Shown piece after piece: positions 10,024 to 20,200 of a stretch of DNA of 64,000 nt. The DNA comes from Candidatus Sulfurimonas baltica (GTDB taxonomy: Bacteria; Campylobacterota; Campylobacteria; Campylobacterales; Sulfurimonadaceae). Numbering within the stretch: position 1 is the stretch's first letter; each line of letters opens with the position of its first letter. The stretch lies in the NCBI RefSeq assembly GCF_015265455.1, contig NZ_CP054492.1, positions 1,178,001-1,242,000 on the forward strand, given 5' to 3'. Position numbers and translations under genes: made by a program. The notes beneath the pieces are model-generated. The model saw nothing but the letters and a program-made list of their open reading frames with translations, searched no databases and was not told where the DNA came from.

Positions 10024-10233
10024 ATGATATCCGAAATCATGTTTTATGCTAAAGCTATAACTGTTGCTTTATTAATGGTTATATCCATGGTGATTGCTTT
10101 TTTCTCAATACTTGGAACAATATTCTCATCCGATGAGAATCCTGACAAAGCAATCATGTTTTTTTTCCTTTTTATTGCTTGCACCATTATTGCTATCGCT
10201 TTTAAACGTTTAGGGGATAAATTATTTTATTAA
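10024..10233 (+). CDS. Small two-helix membrane protein
   Basis: This 69-residue protein has two hydrophobic helices (about 8-32 and 43-62) joined by a short acidic loop (SSDENPDK) and a basic end (FKRLGDKLFY). It lies 143 bp after the RyR/SLOG gene on the same strand. I recognise no family. Small two-helix proteins next to defence genes can be toxins or holin-like effectors, but nothing here proves that. The ribosome binding site is weak (AATAAAGAAAATAA before ATG), so the gene call is moderate. Confidence 0.55.
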   Translation: MISEIMFYAKAITVALLMVISMVIAFFSILGTIFSSDENPDKAIMFFFLFIACTIIAIAFKRLGDKLFY

Positions 10234-10662
10234 GAAGAGAAACTAAACTACTTAGGCAAGAGCGTTGAATATTAAAGAAAGCAACATTATACTTTTCAAG
10301 AGAAGCTCAATAAAGTATGCGGCCGATATGCCATGATGGTATACACGTCATTCTTTTGATAATGAGAAAGTTTTATTGGTGGTTAACTATAAGCATAATA
10401 AGGCTTCAAAAAATTAACCACTAATTTAGAGATCACCCCTCTAAACTAAAGAAACACCTTCTTACCTCCCCCTACAATCTTAATTTCAACTTATTGAGTT
10501 TTTTGGACCATCGTATTTAAACCTTTATAAATCTGGTTAAGTGGGTGGTGAATGACAGTAAGAACATAAAATTTAGTTTTATGTAACATAATATACTTTT
10601 TTAATTATTTAAATAAAATTATTTATAATTTATTAAGTAATAAAGAATTTTTATATTAGTAT
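10234..10662. other. 429-bp gene-free stretch with hairpins
   Basis: I see no plausible coding frame. Two inverted repeats stand out. GTGGTTAA at 10379-10386 pairs with TTAACCAC at 10414-10421 around a 27-nt loop. TTTAGAG at 10425-10431 pairs with CTCTAAA at 10439-10445 around ATCACCC. The base composition from 10250 to 10540 is less AT-rich than the following 120 bp, which look like promoter DNA. It could hold a small RNA, a decayed gene or an operon leader; the sequence alone does not decide. Confidence 0.4.
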
Positions 10663-10663
10663 A

Positions 10664-10678
10664 TGACACAAGGTGTCA
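10664..10678. promoter_or_regulatory. Palindromic operator-like site, TGACAC-N3-GTGTCA
   Basis: Perfect 6-bp arms around AAG. The site lies 51 bp upstream of the preferred start at 10729. Its outer TGACA/TGTCA arms and spacing match four other sites in the island (14010, 21266, 28695, 29251), although the centre differs. An upstream ATG at 10663 lies inside it, which argues against that start. Confidence 0.5.
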
Positions 10679-10728
10679 ATAGCTACTGTTATTATTCCTC
10701 GGTACAAAAAAATAAAAGGATAGAAAAA

Positions 10729-11178
10729 ATGGCGATAAGCATAGAAGAAGTAACAAAATACATAGATGAAATTGGCGGTAGTATTATAAAGTCAGATAGC
10801 GGTGATACTGTTTCAATTATAGCATTTAGTAAATATAATAATATATTAGAAGATAAAAATAGTTATATTATTTATTTATTAGAGAATGGTGAGTTAATAC
10901 AGTTTACAAACGGTATCGGTTCAATAAAAGCTACAGGGATAGATAAGTGTGTTCTTTTTGAATCATTGTTGGATCATAATTCAAATACTAAGTTTGGAAC
11001 ATGGGATTATGATAGCAACGAGGATCAAATAAATTATACAATTGAAATTCCTTTGGAAGACAACACATTAACAGAAAAGCAATTTAAAAGAATAGTTAAA
11101 GTATTGGAATCTGGAACCGTTGAAATTATTAAAATGATTGGCGAGTTGAGAAACTCATCAAATAGTGATGGAATTTAA
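10729..11178 (+). CDS. YbjN-like small acidic protein
   Basis: I chose ATG 10729 because AAAGGA lies about 8 bp upstream; an in-frame ATG at 10663 has no such site and overlaps a palindrome. The 149-residue product is acidic and has an alternating strand/helix pattern. Its GTWDYD...INYTIEIPLEDNTLTEKQFKRIVKVL segment recalls the YbjN/type III chaperone-like fold. These proteins usually act as chaperones or adaptors. The match is weak and by eye. It is followed by a strong hairpin and then the AAA+ protease gene. Confidence 0.6.
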   Translation: MAISIEEVTKYIDEIGGSIIKSDSGDTVSIIAFSKYNNILEDKNSYIIYLLENGELIQFTNGIGSIKATGIDKCVLFESLLDHNSNTKFGTWDYDSNEDQINYTIEIPLEDNTLTEKQFKRIVKVLESGTVEIIKMIGELRNSSNSDGI

Positions 11179-11200
11179 TAAAATTAGAATAATTTTTTTT

Positions 11201-11241
11201 AAAGAGGCAATAAGAATTAATTAGATTCTTGTTACCTCTTT
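11201..11241. terminator. Long hairpin between the YbjN-like and protease genes
   Basis: Arms 11201-11217 and 11225-11241 are 17 bp and complementary except for two positions that can form G:U pairs. The loop is 7 nt (TAATTAG). A run of eight T precedes the hairpin and CCTTTTG follows it, so it could terminate transcription in either direction. The protease gene starts 32 bp later, so some read-through or an internal promoter is needed. Confidence 0.65.
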
Positions 11242-11272
11242 AGCCTTTTGAAATACTGTTACAAGGAATTAT

Positions 11273-14017
11273 ATGAGAACACTATTTTTAACGGCTAAAA
11301 AGTTTGCGATTGATGCTAATGCATCTGCTATTTCACTAGAGTACTTTAAAGAGGCACTTTCAACTTTAGAATTGATTGATCCAAATGTTAGAAAACTTGT
11401 CTATGAGTACTTAAGCATAGAACCAAGTTTGACAAGCAAAGTTTCAAAAGAAAGTATCGAAAATGTTAAAAAACATAATGTCGTACCGTTTGATGATGAA
11501 GTAAAAAAGTTCAAAGAGTATTTGGAATCAAATGGTTTTGCAATGACGGCTATAGTATCTAAAATTTTTGTAGAAAAAACGAATAGCATTAAAAAAGTTA
11601 AAGAGAATATTTCTAAACTAGAAGAATCTCTTAAATCACAGGTGTATGGACAGGACCAAGCCATAGAAGCAGTTTGTGATAAAATCGTTGAGTCCAGTTA
11701 TAACATAGCTACAGACACCCCAAAAGCTATTTACTTTTTTCTTGGCCCTCCAGCTACTGGAAAGACTATGCTCTCAAAGCTTATAGTTGACCAGCTAGAA
11801 GGGTACGATGCTTTTAAGATTTTTGACATGACTCAGTATAGTAGTTCTAAGGATGGGTTTGGGCTGTTTGGGTTAGAAAAGGGTTACACTGATGCAACCG
11901 AAGGTAAACTCACAAAATTTGTAAAAGAAAATCCTAACTCAGTAGTGGTTTTTGATGAGATAGAAAAAACACATCCTGATGTGCTTTCGAACTTTTTAAT
12001 GATGTTATCATCTGGCAAGGCAGAAGACGGTTTTACTGGCGAGATTATAGATTTTAAAAATACTATCGTTGTATTTACATCAAACTTGGGTTCAGAACTT
12101 TACAATAACAGCGACTTTGTGCAGCTCATGAAGGAAAACCCCCTTGAAGCAAATAGCACTATTATAGATGCAATAGGCAGGGAAGAGCGAATAATAGAGG
12201 GTGATTCAAGAAAAGCATTAAGTCCAGAGTTACTCTCAAGACTTTCACAAGGTCAAATAGTTCTTTTTAATAAATTACCTTTTGATGCGCTGTTAAATAT
12301 TACTAAAACTAAAGTTCTAGAGGTTCAGGCTAATTTTGAGTCAATATATGGCATCGATATTGAGTATGATACATTTGATAGTATTATTGCTCTACTACTG
12401 CTTTCATTTGCCCCTCAAGTAGATGTACGTAAGTTAAAATCGAAATTACCATTAGTAATATTTGATTTGATTACTGATTATGTAAGAGCGAATGACAGTC
12501 TTATAAGCCGAGTTGATTTTAGGATAGACAAGCACTCCTCTGAGCTTTTAAAGTCTGAACTTTTAGATTTAAATAGTGAAGCTCAAATAAAATTTCTGCA
12601 TAATATCTTCAGAAAAAATGAAACATTTAAATATAAACTAGCTACAAATTTTGATTCTGGAGTTCTCACATTTACATTTAGCGATGTTGTGCGTAAAAAA
12701 CTCTCAAGGTCAGTAGATTTTAGTGGTGAAGAAGGTTTAGTATTTACCGTTCCATCTATCAGTTTTAAAGATGTGGCAGGACATGCGGTCGCGAAAAAAA
12801 GACTAGGCGAAGTAATAAATATACTAAAAGATCCTAAAAAACTGGACAAGTTTAATGTAGGTGCGCCAAAAGGAATGCTTCTTTATGGTGTTCCAGGAAC
12901 GGGTAAAACTATGCTCGCCAAAGCATTTGCAAACGAAGCAGACTTGCCTTTCATACAAACAACAGGCACAGAAATACTAAATATAGAGCTTATGAAAAAA
13001 ATCTTTAAAAAAGCTAGAGAATATGCACCAGCTATAGTTTTTATTGACGAGATAGATGCTATTGGAACGAGAGATGGTTCTAGATTTGATGTAATAATCA
13101 ATCAGTTCCTAACTGAATTAAATGGTTTCTCTGATAGTGCAGATGAAATGGTGTTTGTAATAGCCGCAACAAACTTAAAACAAAAAATAGACCCTGCAAT
13201 ACTTCGTTCAGGAAGAATTGACTTACATGTAGAGATAGATTCACTTGATCGTGCAGCTAGGGAATTTTTTATAGATAAGATTTTAGAAAAACCAATATCA
13301 GGTTCATTCGATAAAGAGAAGATTTTAACATATACAGCCGGTATGACAGGTGCAGATTTGGAAAAGGTTGCAAGAGAGAGTGTCCTTTATGTTTTTAGAC
13401 ATTCCCTTGAGAATATTACTCAAGATATTTTAATAGAGCAGATAAACATAATCAAACATGGCTCAAGAATAACTCATAAATCTATAGACAAACTTATGGA
13501 ATCAACAGCCATACATGAAGCAGGGCATGCTGTAGTCTCAATAGTTTTAATGCCAGAAGCTAAAATAGAGCAGATTACAGTTGTCCCAAGAGGTGGCGCA
13601 CTAGGGTTTGTATCATACGATCAAGACGCAGACTTAAGTAGTTTGACTCGTCAAGATATAAAAAATAAACTCTGCATTGCATTTGCAGGACGAGAAGCAC
13701 AACTAAAAGAGTATGGTGAAGAGGGCTTTGACAGCGGAGCTTCAAGCGATTTAAACATGGCAACAAAATATGCTCACTATGCTATAGCAACACTTGGAAT
13801 GGGTGAAAGTACAGGTTATATAAATGTATCTAATTTTAAAGAAGATTCACTTTTTGAAAAGGAGATAGAAGCGGAACTAAAATTGTGGTTAAATGAAGCA
13901 AAGGAAAAAACGCAAATATTAATAAATGAGCATTGGGACAAGGTGTCAGCACTTGCAAAACTACTTCAAGAAAAAGAGATAGTGAATGAAGCTGAACTTA
14001 TAACTTTAATGACATAA
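11273..14017 (+). CDS. Clp-type AAA+ fused to FtsH-type AAA+ and M41 metalloprotease
   Basis: This 914-residue protein has a short helical N-domain (1-60, partly Clp-N-like). A Clp/Hsp100-type AAA+ follows: GPPATGKT near 158, VVVFDEIEKTHP near 224, SNLGS sensor and LSPELLSRL. Then comes a full FtsH module: FKDVAGH near 500, GVPGTGKT near 539, FIDEIDAIGTRDG near 590 and RSGRIDLH near 643. The M41 peptidase has HEAGH near 748-752 and the third zinc ligand in SSDLNMATKYA near 826. All catalytic elements of both ATPases and the protease are present. Unlike normal FtsH it has no membrane helices, and a Clp-type unfoldase replaces them. I infer a soluble, conflict-related proteolytic machine. ATG follows AAGGAATT. 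Confidence 0.88.
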   Translation: MRTLFLTAKKFAIDANASAISLEYFKEALSTLELIDPNVRKLVYEYLSIEPSLTSKVSKESIENVKKHNVVPFDDEVKKFKEYLESNGFAMTAIVSKIFVEKTNSIKKVKENISKLEESLKSQVYGQDQAIEAVCDKIVESSYNIATDTPKAIYFFLGPPATGKTMLSKLIVDQLEGYDAFKIFDMTQYSSSKDGFGLFGLEKGYTDATEGKLTKFVKENPNSVVVFDEIEKTHPDVLSNFLMMLSSGKAEDGFTGEIIDFKNTIVVFTSNLGSELYNNSDFVQLMKENPLEANSTIIDAIGREERIIEGDSRKALSPELLSRLSQGQIVLFNKLPFDALLNITKTKVLEVQANFESIYGIDIEYDTFDSIIALLLLSFAPQVDVRKLKSKLPLVIFDLITDYVRANDSLISRVDFRIDKHSSELLKSELLDLNSEAQIKFLHNIFRKNETFKYKLATNFDSGVLTFTFSDVVRKKLSRSVDFSGEEGLVFTVPSISFKDVAGHAVAKKRLGEVINILKDPKKLDKFNVGAPKGMLLYGVPGTGKTMLAKAFANEADLPFIQTTGTEILNIELMKKIFKKAREYAPAIVFIDEIDAIGTRDGSRFDVIINQFLTELNGFSDSADEMVFVIAATNLKQKIDPAILRSGRIDLHVEIDSLDRAAREFFIDKILEKPISGSFDKEKILTYTAGMTGADLEKVARESVLYVFRHSLENITQDILIEQINIIKHGSRITHKSIDKLMESTAIHEAGHAVVSIVLMPEAKIEQITVVPRGGALGFVSYDQDADLSSLTRQDIKNKLCIAFAGREAQLKEYGEEGFDSGASSDLNMATKYAHYAIATLGMGESTGYINVSNFKEDSLFEKEIEAELKLWLNEAKEKTQILINEHWDKVSALAKLLQEKEIVNEAELITLMT

Positions 14018-14024
14018 GCTGTCA
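14010..14024. promoter_or_regulatory. Palindromic operator-like site overlapping the protease stop codon
   Basis: The + strand reads TGACATAAGCTGTCA, the exact reverse complement of the 15-mer at 28696-28710 and 29252-29266. It overlaps the TAA of the protease gene and ends 70 bp before the start at 14095. A regulator binding here could drive or repress the WD40/TIR genes. Confidence 0.6.
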
Positions 14025-14094
14025 CAGTAAGATGAAATAATTTAAGTAACAAAAATAGTATTAGAAAAAAATCAACAAGCATAGGGCGCTATAA

Positions 14095-16272
14095 ATGGAA
14101 AAAATTTACTTTAATGATAATGATAAAGAAAAAATGAGGATAAAACTTAGTAATAATTGGGAAGTTAATTATGATGGTGAACTGTATCTTCGAGAGGCGG
14201 GTGATTTTGAACCCAAAGAATTAGTTGGTCACAGTGAAAAAGTGATAGGATTGCTTAACCTTGATGGTGGAGAATTTTTATCTATTTCAAAAGATAATAC
14301 TATGATTGTTTGGAGCGCAAAAGGGCGAAAGCAAGCTACATTTGAGAGTGAAAATAGCATTGTAGGAATTAGTAAAATTGGTGATGGAAAAATATTGGCA
14401 TTATTAGAAGATGAAAGTGTTGTATTATGGAGTGTTAAATATAGAAGAAAACTTGCTACATTTGACTTGAAAGTTAGCTCATTTGATGATGTTGAACTAG
14501 ATCAGAGTTATCTGTCTTTTATTACGAAAGATGGAGATTTGAAAGTATATACCGATACTGGAAATAGCGTTATAACATTCCAGAATCAAAAAACTTTCTT
14601 TACTGCATGGAGATTCTTACGAAATGATTATTGTTTAACACGAACAAGCACAGAAATCATAGAACTTTGGTCAAGCAGCGGAGAAAAAGTAGCCACAATA
14701 AATGATAAATTTTCTTTTAGTAAAGACTTTTTAACAATAGATGAAAAATCTTTTGCATTTGTCAATGAAAATAATGAAATTTGCATATATGATTTTGAAG
14801 GTAAAAAATATTCATCTTCCAAAGTTGACTTAGCAAACTTAACAAGAACCTTTATACAAACAAAAGAAAAGCTTGAGAATCAAAAAAAACAAAATAATAT
14901 AATGGATTTTATGCATGTAAATAATCCAGACTATAAAGAAGTGTTTATACCTTCAGAAGTAATTTTAAAAAATGATATAGAATTACAAGATGATGACACA
15001 AAATACTTATGGAATTTTTTTAATCGTCCTATTTTTAATCAGATTCATAATCTTCTAAAAAAAGAAGAAAAATCTGTAAAAGAATACAGAAAGAAAATGC
15101 ATGAAATAAAAGAAAATGAAATGAAATTAGATGAAGTAAATTTACTTATTGCTTCAACTATTAAAATAAAAAAAATAATTGCTATCTTAGTATCCTTATC
15201 CTTCTTTTCGTTTGCTTTAATTGTGGCTGGAATGTTATATAAAGTTTTGCCAAGCAATATGCCAGTTCTAGTTTTGGTGCCATTTGTGTTGTTTGTAGTT
15301 TTTATAATGATATGGAAAAGTAAGTTTTCTAAATTGTTGTTATTACATAGAAAAAAAGAAAAAATCAATACAATTGACATGTTAATGCAGGCAACGAAGC
15401 AGTGGCTTAAATCAGTTGTTGAATACAGAGATTCAATTATCAAACAAATACCTGTTTTAAAAGATCAAAACCTTTATTCTGGGCTTAAGGCTAAAGAGAT
15501 TATTAAAAGTAAAATAAATAATGAAATAGAAAAATTAGCTTTAGAAGAGTGTGGTATTACAAAAGATGACATTGAGTTTACTGATATAACTGGTGCGAAT
15601 AATCGTGAGGCTATCGTTTTACATGATTGGTCAAAAATTCAAGATAAAACAAATGATTCAATGAGTAAGAAAATTACTTCTCACAATGAAATGTCGTTTT
15701 GGTCAACGAAAGATGGAGATATACTTTTTGCTGTTCAATATATTCAGTTTATCTTTTTAACAAAAGATAAAATTGATGTCTTTAACACTTATTATGATTT
15801 TATTAAAAATGAATATATATCAAAACAATCACATGCTTATTATTATAAAGATGTAACAAATATGTCTAAAAAACAAGTTGAACGTATTGTTTTTAGTGAA
15901 AGTGATGAATACTCTGCAACTGAAATCTCACTGCAAGTTTCGAGTGGAGATAAAATAAATCTTACTATCATTAATCCAGAAACAATGAAAAATTTGAAAA
16001 ATCAATTTTCTTCTGATGAAGACTTAGAAGAAAGAGGACTTCAAATTAAAGAGCTGGAAGAAAAACTAGAAGAGATAAAATCAGATGATTCTTTAGACGA
16101 AGATGAGAAACAAGATGAAATTGAAATGATTGAAGGTCAAATCAATTCAAGAAAAAATGACACTATTATAGTAAATAAAGTTGCAAGTCAAGAATTAAAT
16201 AAGGCAGATCAAACTATCCAAAATATTAGAGCACAAGTTCGTAATCATAAAACTATTGAAGATAATACTTAA
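14095..16272 (+). CDS. WD40-like beta-propeller protein with two membrane helices and coiled coils
   Basis: This 725-residue protein has an N-terminal propeller (about 35-250) with WD40-like blades, for example LVGHSEKVIGLL...SKDNTMIVWSAKG. A helical linker (about 300-350) follows, then two adjacent membrane helices (about 357-380 and 385-405) and a large cytoplasmic C-terminus with a mixed domain (470-640) and an acidic coiled coil (640-690). I recognise no enzyme motif. The TIR gene follows after 5 bp, so the two are almost certainly co-translated. I infer a membrane-bound receptor or scaffold for the TIR protein. The function is unproven. Confidence 0.75.
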   Translation: MEKIYFNDNDKEKMRIKLSNNWEVNYDGELYLREAGDFEPKELVGHSEKVIGLLNLDGGEFLSISKDNTMIVWSAKGRKQATFESENSIVGISKIGDGKILALLEDESVVLWSVKYRRKLATFDLKVSSFDDVELDQSYLSFITKDGDLKVYTDTGNSVITFQNQKTFFTAWRFLRNDYCLTRTSTEIIELWSSSGEKVATINDKFSFSKDFLTIDEKSFAFVNENNEICIYDFEGKKYSSSKVDLANLTRTFIQTKEKLENQKKQNNIMDFMHVNNPDYKEVFIPSEVILKNDIELQDDDTKYLWNFFNRPIFNQIHNLLKKEEKSVKEYRKKMHEIKENEMKLDEVNLLIASTIKIKKIIAILVSLSFFSFALIVAGMLYKVLPSNMPVLVLVPFVLFVVFIMIWKSKFSKLLLLHRKKEKINTIDMLMQATKQWLKSVVEYRDSIIKQIPVLKDQNLYSGLKAKEIIKSKINNEIEKLALEECGITKDDIEFTDITGANNREAIVLHDWSKIQDKTNDSMSKKITSHNEMSFWSTKDGDILFAVQYIQFIFLTKDKIDVFNTYYDFIKNEYISKQSHAYYYKDVTNMSKKQVERIVFSESDEYSATEISLQVSSGDKINLTIINPETMKNLKNQFSSDEDLEERGLQIKELEEKLEEIKSDDSLDEDEKQDEIEMIEGQINSRKNDTIIVNKVASQELNKADQTIQNIRAQVRNHKTIEDNT

Positions 16273-16277
16273 TAGCT

Positions 16278-17183
16278 ATGAGTGAGTCTATATTTATATC
16301 ATATAATAGTTATGACTCTGAGCTAGCAACAGCTATTTCAGATGCCTTGCAAAAGAACAATATAACTAATTGGTTCGCCCCCAATATGATAGGAATTGGT
16401 GAGCACTATGCTAGAACTATTACACCCGCAATTACAGGGTGTGAGATATTCTTGTTACTTGCTTCAAAATACTCTGTTGGCAGTAAAAAAGAAAATATGC
16501 AAGGCTCAGGAGAAGTTCTAAATGAGCTTCAGCTTGCTTCAAATAACAGACGGATAATACTCCCTTTTAAGCTAGATGATGCGCTCGAAAATGGAGCAGA
16601 AGACGGATTTGCTTATCTTTTGGCTAAATCACAATGGTTAGATGTGTCTAAGGATGCGATTCAAAAGCAGGTTGAGTTCATTGTAGAAAACATAAAGGAT
16701 GTTCTAAAAAATGGGTTGAAAAATTGTAAGAACTATTCTTCAAATCTATCAGAACAAGAACAAGCTCAAAATATAAAAAAAATTGAAAAAGCCTTAAAAA
16801 GTGCAGATCTTGCAACTGCCGAAAATATTTTTACAGAAAATGTTTTCGCTAAAGTTTATGATGATGAAATATTACTATTAAGAATTATTACATCAATGAT
16901 TAAAAATAATATTAGAAACCTTTCATCAAAGTCAGTCGATAGATTACTGCTTCAATTGGATGCCCTGATGCATACGCAGTATAAACATCATTCAATTTAT
17001 CTCAAAACTATTTTGAGTGTTTTATATTTTAAAGTGAATGGGGTTTTTGATACAACAGGTGGTTTTGACAAGTTACATAGTTTAGCAACAGAATTACCAA
17101 AAGTACCTGCCAAATATATTCTTATGTTTAGAAATATTAAGGATACTAACATTATTGAATTAAAATGGAAACATTTTTTGTAA
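16278..17183 (+). CDS. TIR-domain protein
   Basis: Of 301 residues, the first 135 or so form a TIR domain. They start SIFISYNSYD, then carry WFAPNMIGIGEHYARTI, a hydrophobic strand FLLLASKYSV and GEVLNELQLA, whose Glu sits where TIR NADases have the catalytic Glu, then RIILPFKLDD. The rest (145-301) is helical and unrecognised. Bacterial TIR domains cleave NAD+ or make cyclic ADP-ribose-type signals in anti-phage systems (family knowledge). Conservation of the Glu suggests activity here (inference). Neighbouring SLOG and Rossmann proteins could sense the nucleotide products. Confidence 0.85.
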   Translation: MSESIFISYNSYDSELATAISDALQKNNITNWFAPNMIGIGEHYARTITPAITGCEIFLLLASKYSVGSKKENMQGSGEVLNELQLASNNRRIILPFKLDDALENGAEDGFAYLLAKSQWLDVSKDAIQKQVEFIVENIKDVLKNGLKNCKNYSSNLSEQEQAQNIKKIEKALKSADLATAENIFTENVFAKVYDDEILLLRIITSMIKNNIRNLSSKSVDRLLLQLDALMHTQYKHHSIYLKTILSVLYFKVNGVFDTTGGFDKLHSLATELPKVPAKYILMFRNIKDTNIIELKWKHFL

Positions 17184-17245
17184 TTCAGATGACATTACTA
17201 CTAGCATCAATATGAAAAAATAAATAAAATTCAAAAGGACTCTCC

Positions 17246-20200
17246 TTGGCCAATGCAAAAACCTTCAGACTCTTCATAAGCTCACCATTCAATGACTTTC
17301 GAGAAGAACGACAAGTATTACATGAAAAAGTATTCCCTAAGATAGATAAGTATTGTAATGATAAAGGTTATACATTTCAACCAGTTGACCTACGCTGGGG
17401 AGTTAGTGAAGAAGCTCAACTTGACCAAAAAACTCTAAAATTATGTCTAAATGAAGTAAAAGCATGTAAACATTATCCACATCCAAACTTCTTAATTATG
17501 ACAGGTAATCGTTATGGGTGGGTATCTCTTCCTTATGCTATTCAAAAAGATGAATTTGAGTCTATTTTAGAATTTTATGCGGATAACAGTGTAGCTATAT
17601 CAATGCTAGAAAAATGGTACGTGGAAGACACTAATCATCTAATGCTAAATAATAGTTCTCATGCTTATGTCCTAGAGAAAAGGGATCCTAATGGGGAATA
17701 CAAAGATTGGAAAGAGTGGGAAAAAGAAGAAAATAAACTACGAGACATACTTCAAACAGCAGCAAAAGAACTGTTTGAAGAAAACACAGCTCAATATAAT
17801 AAATACTTTATGTCAGCGACAGAAGCGGAAGTTGAAGAGGGAATATTACAATATTTAAATCCAACAGAGTTTCAACAAAAACTTCAAACAGATTTAGAAA
17901 AAGAACAAAAAAACTTGCCAGAACTAGACAAAGATTATGTCTTTGGTTTCTTGCGTGAAATAACCAATATCGATTCACTAGACTTATCACAAGAGCCAGC
18001 TAAATTATTTATAGACAAAGACCAAACAAAAGCCACAGTATTTAAAGAGCAACTTATAGATGCACTATCTAAAGAAAACACTTTGGAATCTACAGTAAAA
18101 CTCTCAACAGACATAAAGAAACCATTTGTAGATAAAAAGCACCTATGTGAGTTTGAAAAGTTTATGATAGGGAAATTAACACAAGCTATAGATAAACAAA
18201 TAGACACAAAAGAAGTTTCAGCTCTTAAACAAGAACAATCAGAACAACTAAGATTTAAAATATTAAAAACAGACACTTTCTTTGGAAGAGAAGAAGAACT
18301 AATACAAGTACAAAACTATATCAATAATACATGTACACAACCTTTTATAGTTCACGGTATATCAGGTATAGGAAAGTCTTCTTTTATAGCAAAAGCTATA
18401 GATGAAGTAGAAGAGGCCTTGACACATACTATAGTCTATAGGTTCATAGGAGCTACAGCATCCTCTTCAAATATAAGAACTCTACTTGAATTACTCATCA
18501 CAGACTTAGCAGAGCAAGACAGACTAGAGTTGCCAGAAAAATTTGAAGAAGATGATGATGAGTTTAATGTTCAGATAAAAGCATTGTTAGAGACTTTAAT
18601 GGAACCAACAGTAATCATTTTGGACGCATTAGACCAACTACAAGATAAAAACCATTTAAAGTGGTTACCACTAGAGTTACCAAGTAATTTAAAAATCATT
18701 CTATCAATGCTTGACCAAAAAGGGTATGAGTATTACTATGATTTATTAAAGACAAACATAGATACAGCTAATCAACTTGAGATAAAACCTATAGATGAAG
18801 ATGTAGCAAAAGAGATATTAGATGAGTTACTAAAAAAAGAAAAGAGAAGTTTAACCGATGCACAATACAAATATGCCATTAGAAAACTAAAAGAGAGCAA
18901 TAGCTCACCTTTATACTTAAAGATAGCGTTTGAAGAGATCAAGACTTGGAAACAAACAGATGAAAAGGAAGAACTTGCAATCGGAATTCAAAAAATAATC
19001 AAAGAGTTTATAGATAATTTAACAACAAAATTCCATCATGATAAAGCTATTGTGCATAAAGTACTAGGTCTTATATCCGCTTCAAGAGATGGACTAAGTG
19101 AAAGTGAATTACTAGACTTACTTAGTCATGATGAAGATATACTTTCAAGTCTTGAGAAAGAAGAAAATAACAATAATTTAACTTTAACTATTGGCGGAGT
19201 TAAAGTAAGAAGATTTCCCATATCTGTATGGGCAAGACTATCAGAACAACTAAGACCATTTGTAAATGAGAGACTTATAGATGGAGAGAAGCTTATTACA
19301 CCTTTTCATAGGATTATAGCTGAGACTATAGAAAAAGAGTATTATGAAGATAAGAAAGAAAATCTGCATAAAGAATTGGCTTACTATTTTGATTTAGAAA
19401 ATCATCTAATTACGCAAAGAAGCTTCAATGAATTACCATGGGCTTTGTATAAGTTGGATGATTTTGAAGAGTTAAAGAAAGTAATTTTAAATCATCAAAT
19501 TAAAGCTTTAGAAGAAAATAACGAATTAGCATGGTATACTAAAAAAGCTTATGATAAATGGGATGCTGCAACGTATATTGGTGATGAAACGTACTATGAA
19601 CAACAACTTAGAAAATTAAGTTCTAGGAATGCAACATATGAAGAGATGGATAAAAGGATTTATGAATTTATTGTAGAAAACTTTTCAAATGATAGTACTA
19701 TAGATTCTTTATACGAATATACAAAAAAGCTTGAAAATTCTAGTAAATATATGGAGTTTTTAATAGAACTTGCAATACTAGTAAGGTTTTCAATGAAAAA
19801 TGAAAGCTTTGCTGATATAGTAAAGTATATAACAATATATACATGTTTTGAGTTGTATGAAGCTAGCTTTTCATATGAATTAAATGTACTAATAACAGAT
19901 ATGTTTAATGCGCAAGAGAATTTCCCATATGGAATTTATAATAATATTTTTGAAAACTCTGGAGTCATAACTAAGGATTATATTGCTCAATTAAATAAAT
20001 GTTTCGATAATGGAAAGTTAAATGTTTCTATTTTTAGAGATTTATATAATAAAAATTCACTTGATGATTATCAAAAATTAACTACACACGAGATGAATCA
20101 AAAAGCAAATATAAAATACGGCATGAGAATAGAAAATCAAAATAGTCAGTTTTTAGAGGCGATAAAAAATGAAAATATAGATATGTTGGATTCGATGATT

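Noticed and set aside
10663-10728. An upstream start for the YbjN-like gene
   Set aside because: It has no ribosome binding site and lies inside a palindrome; ATG 10729 has AAAGGA.
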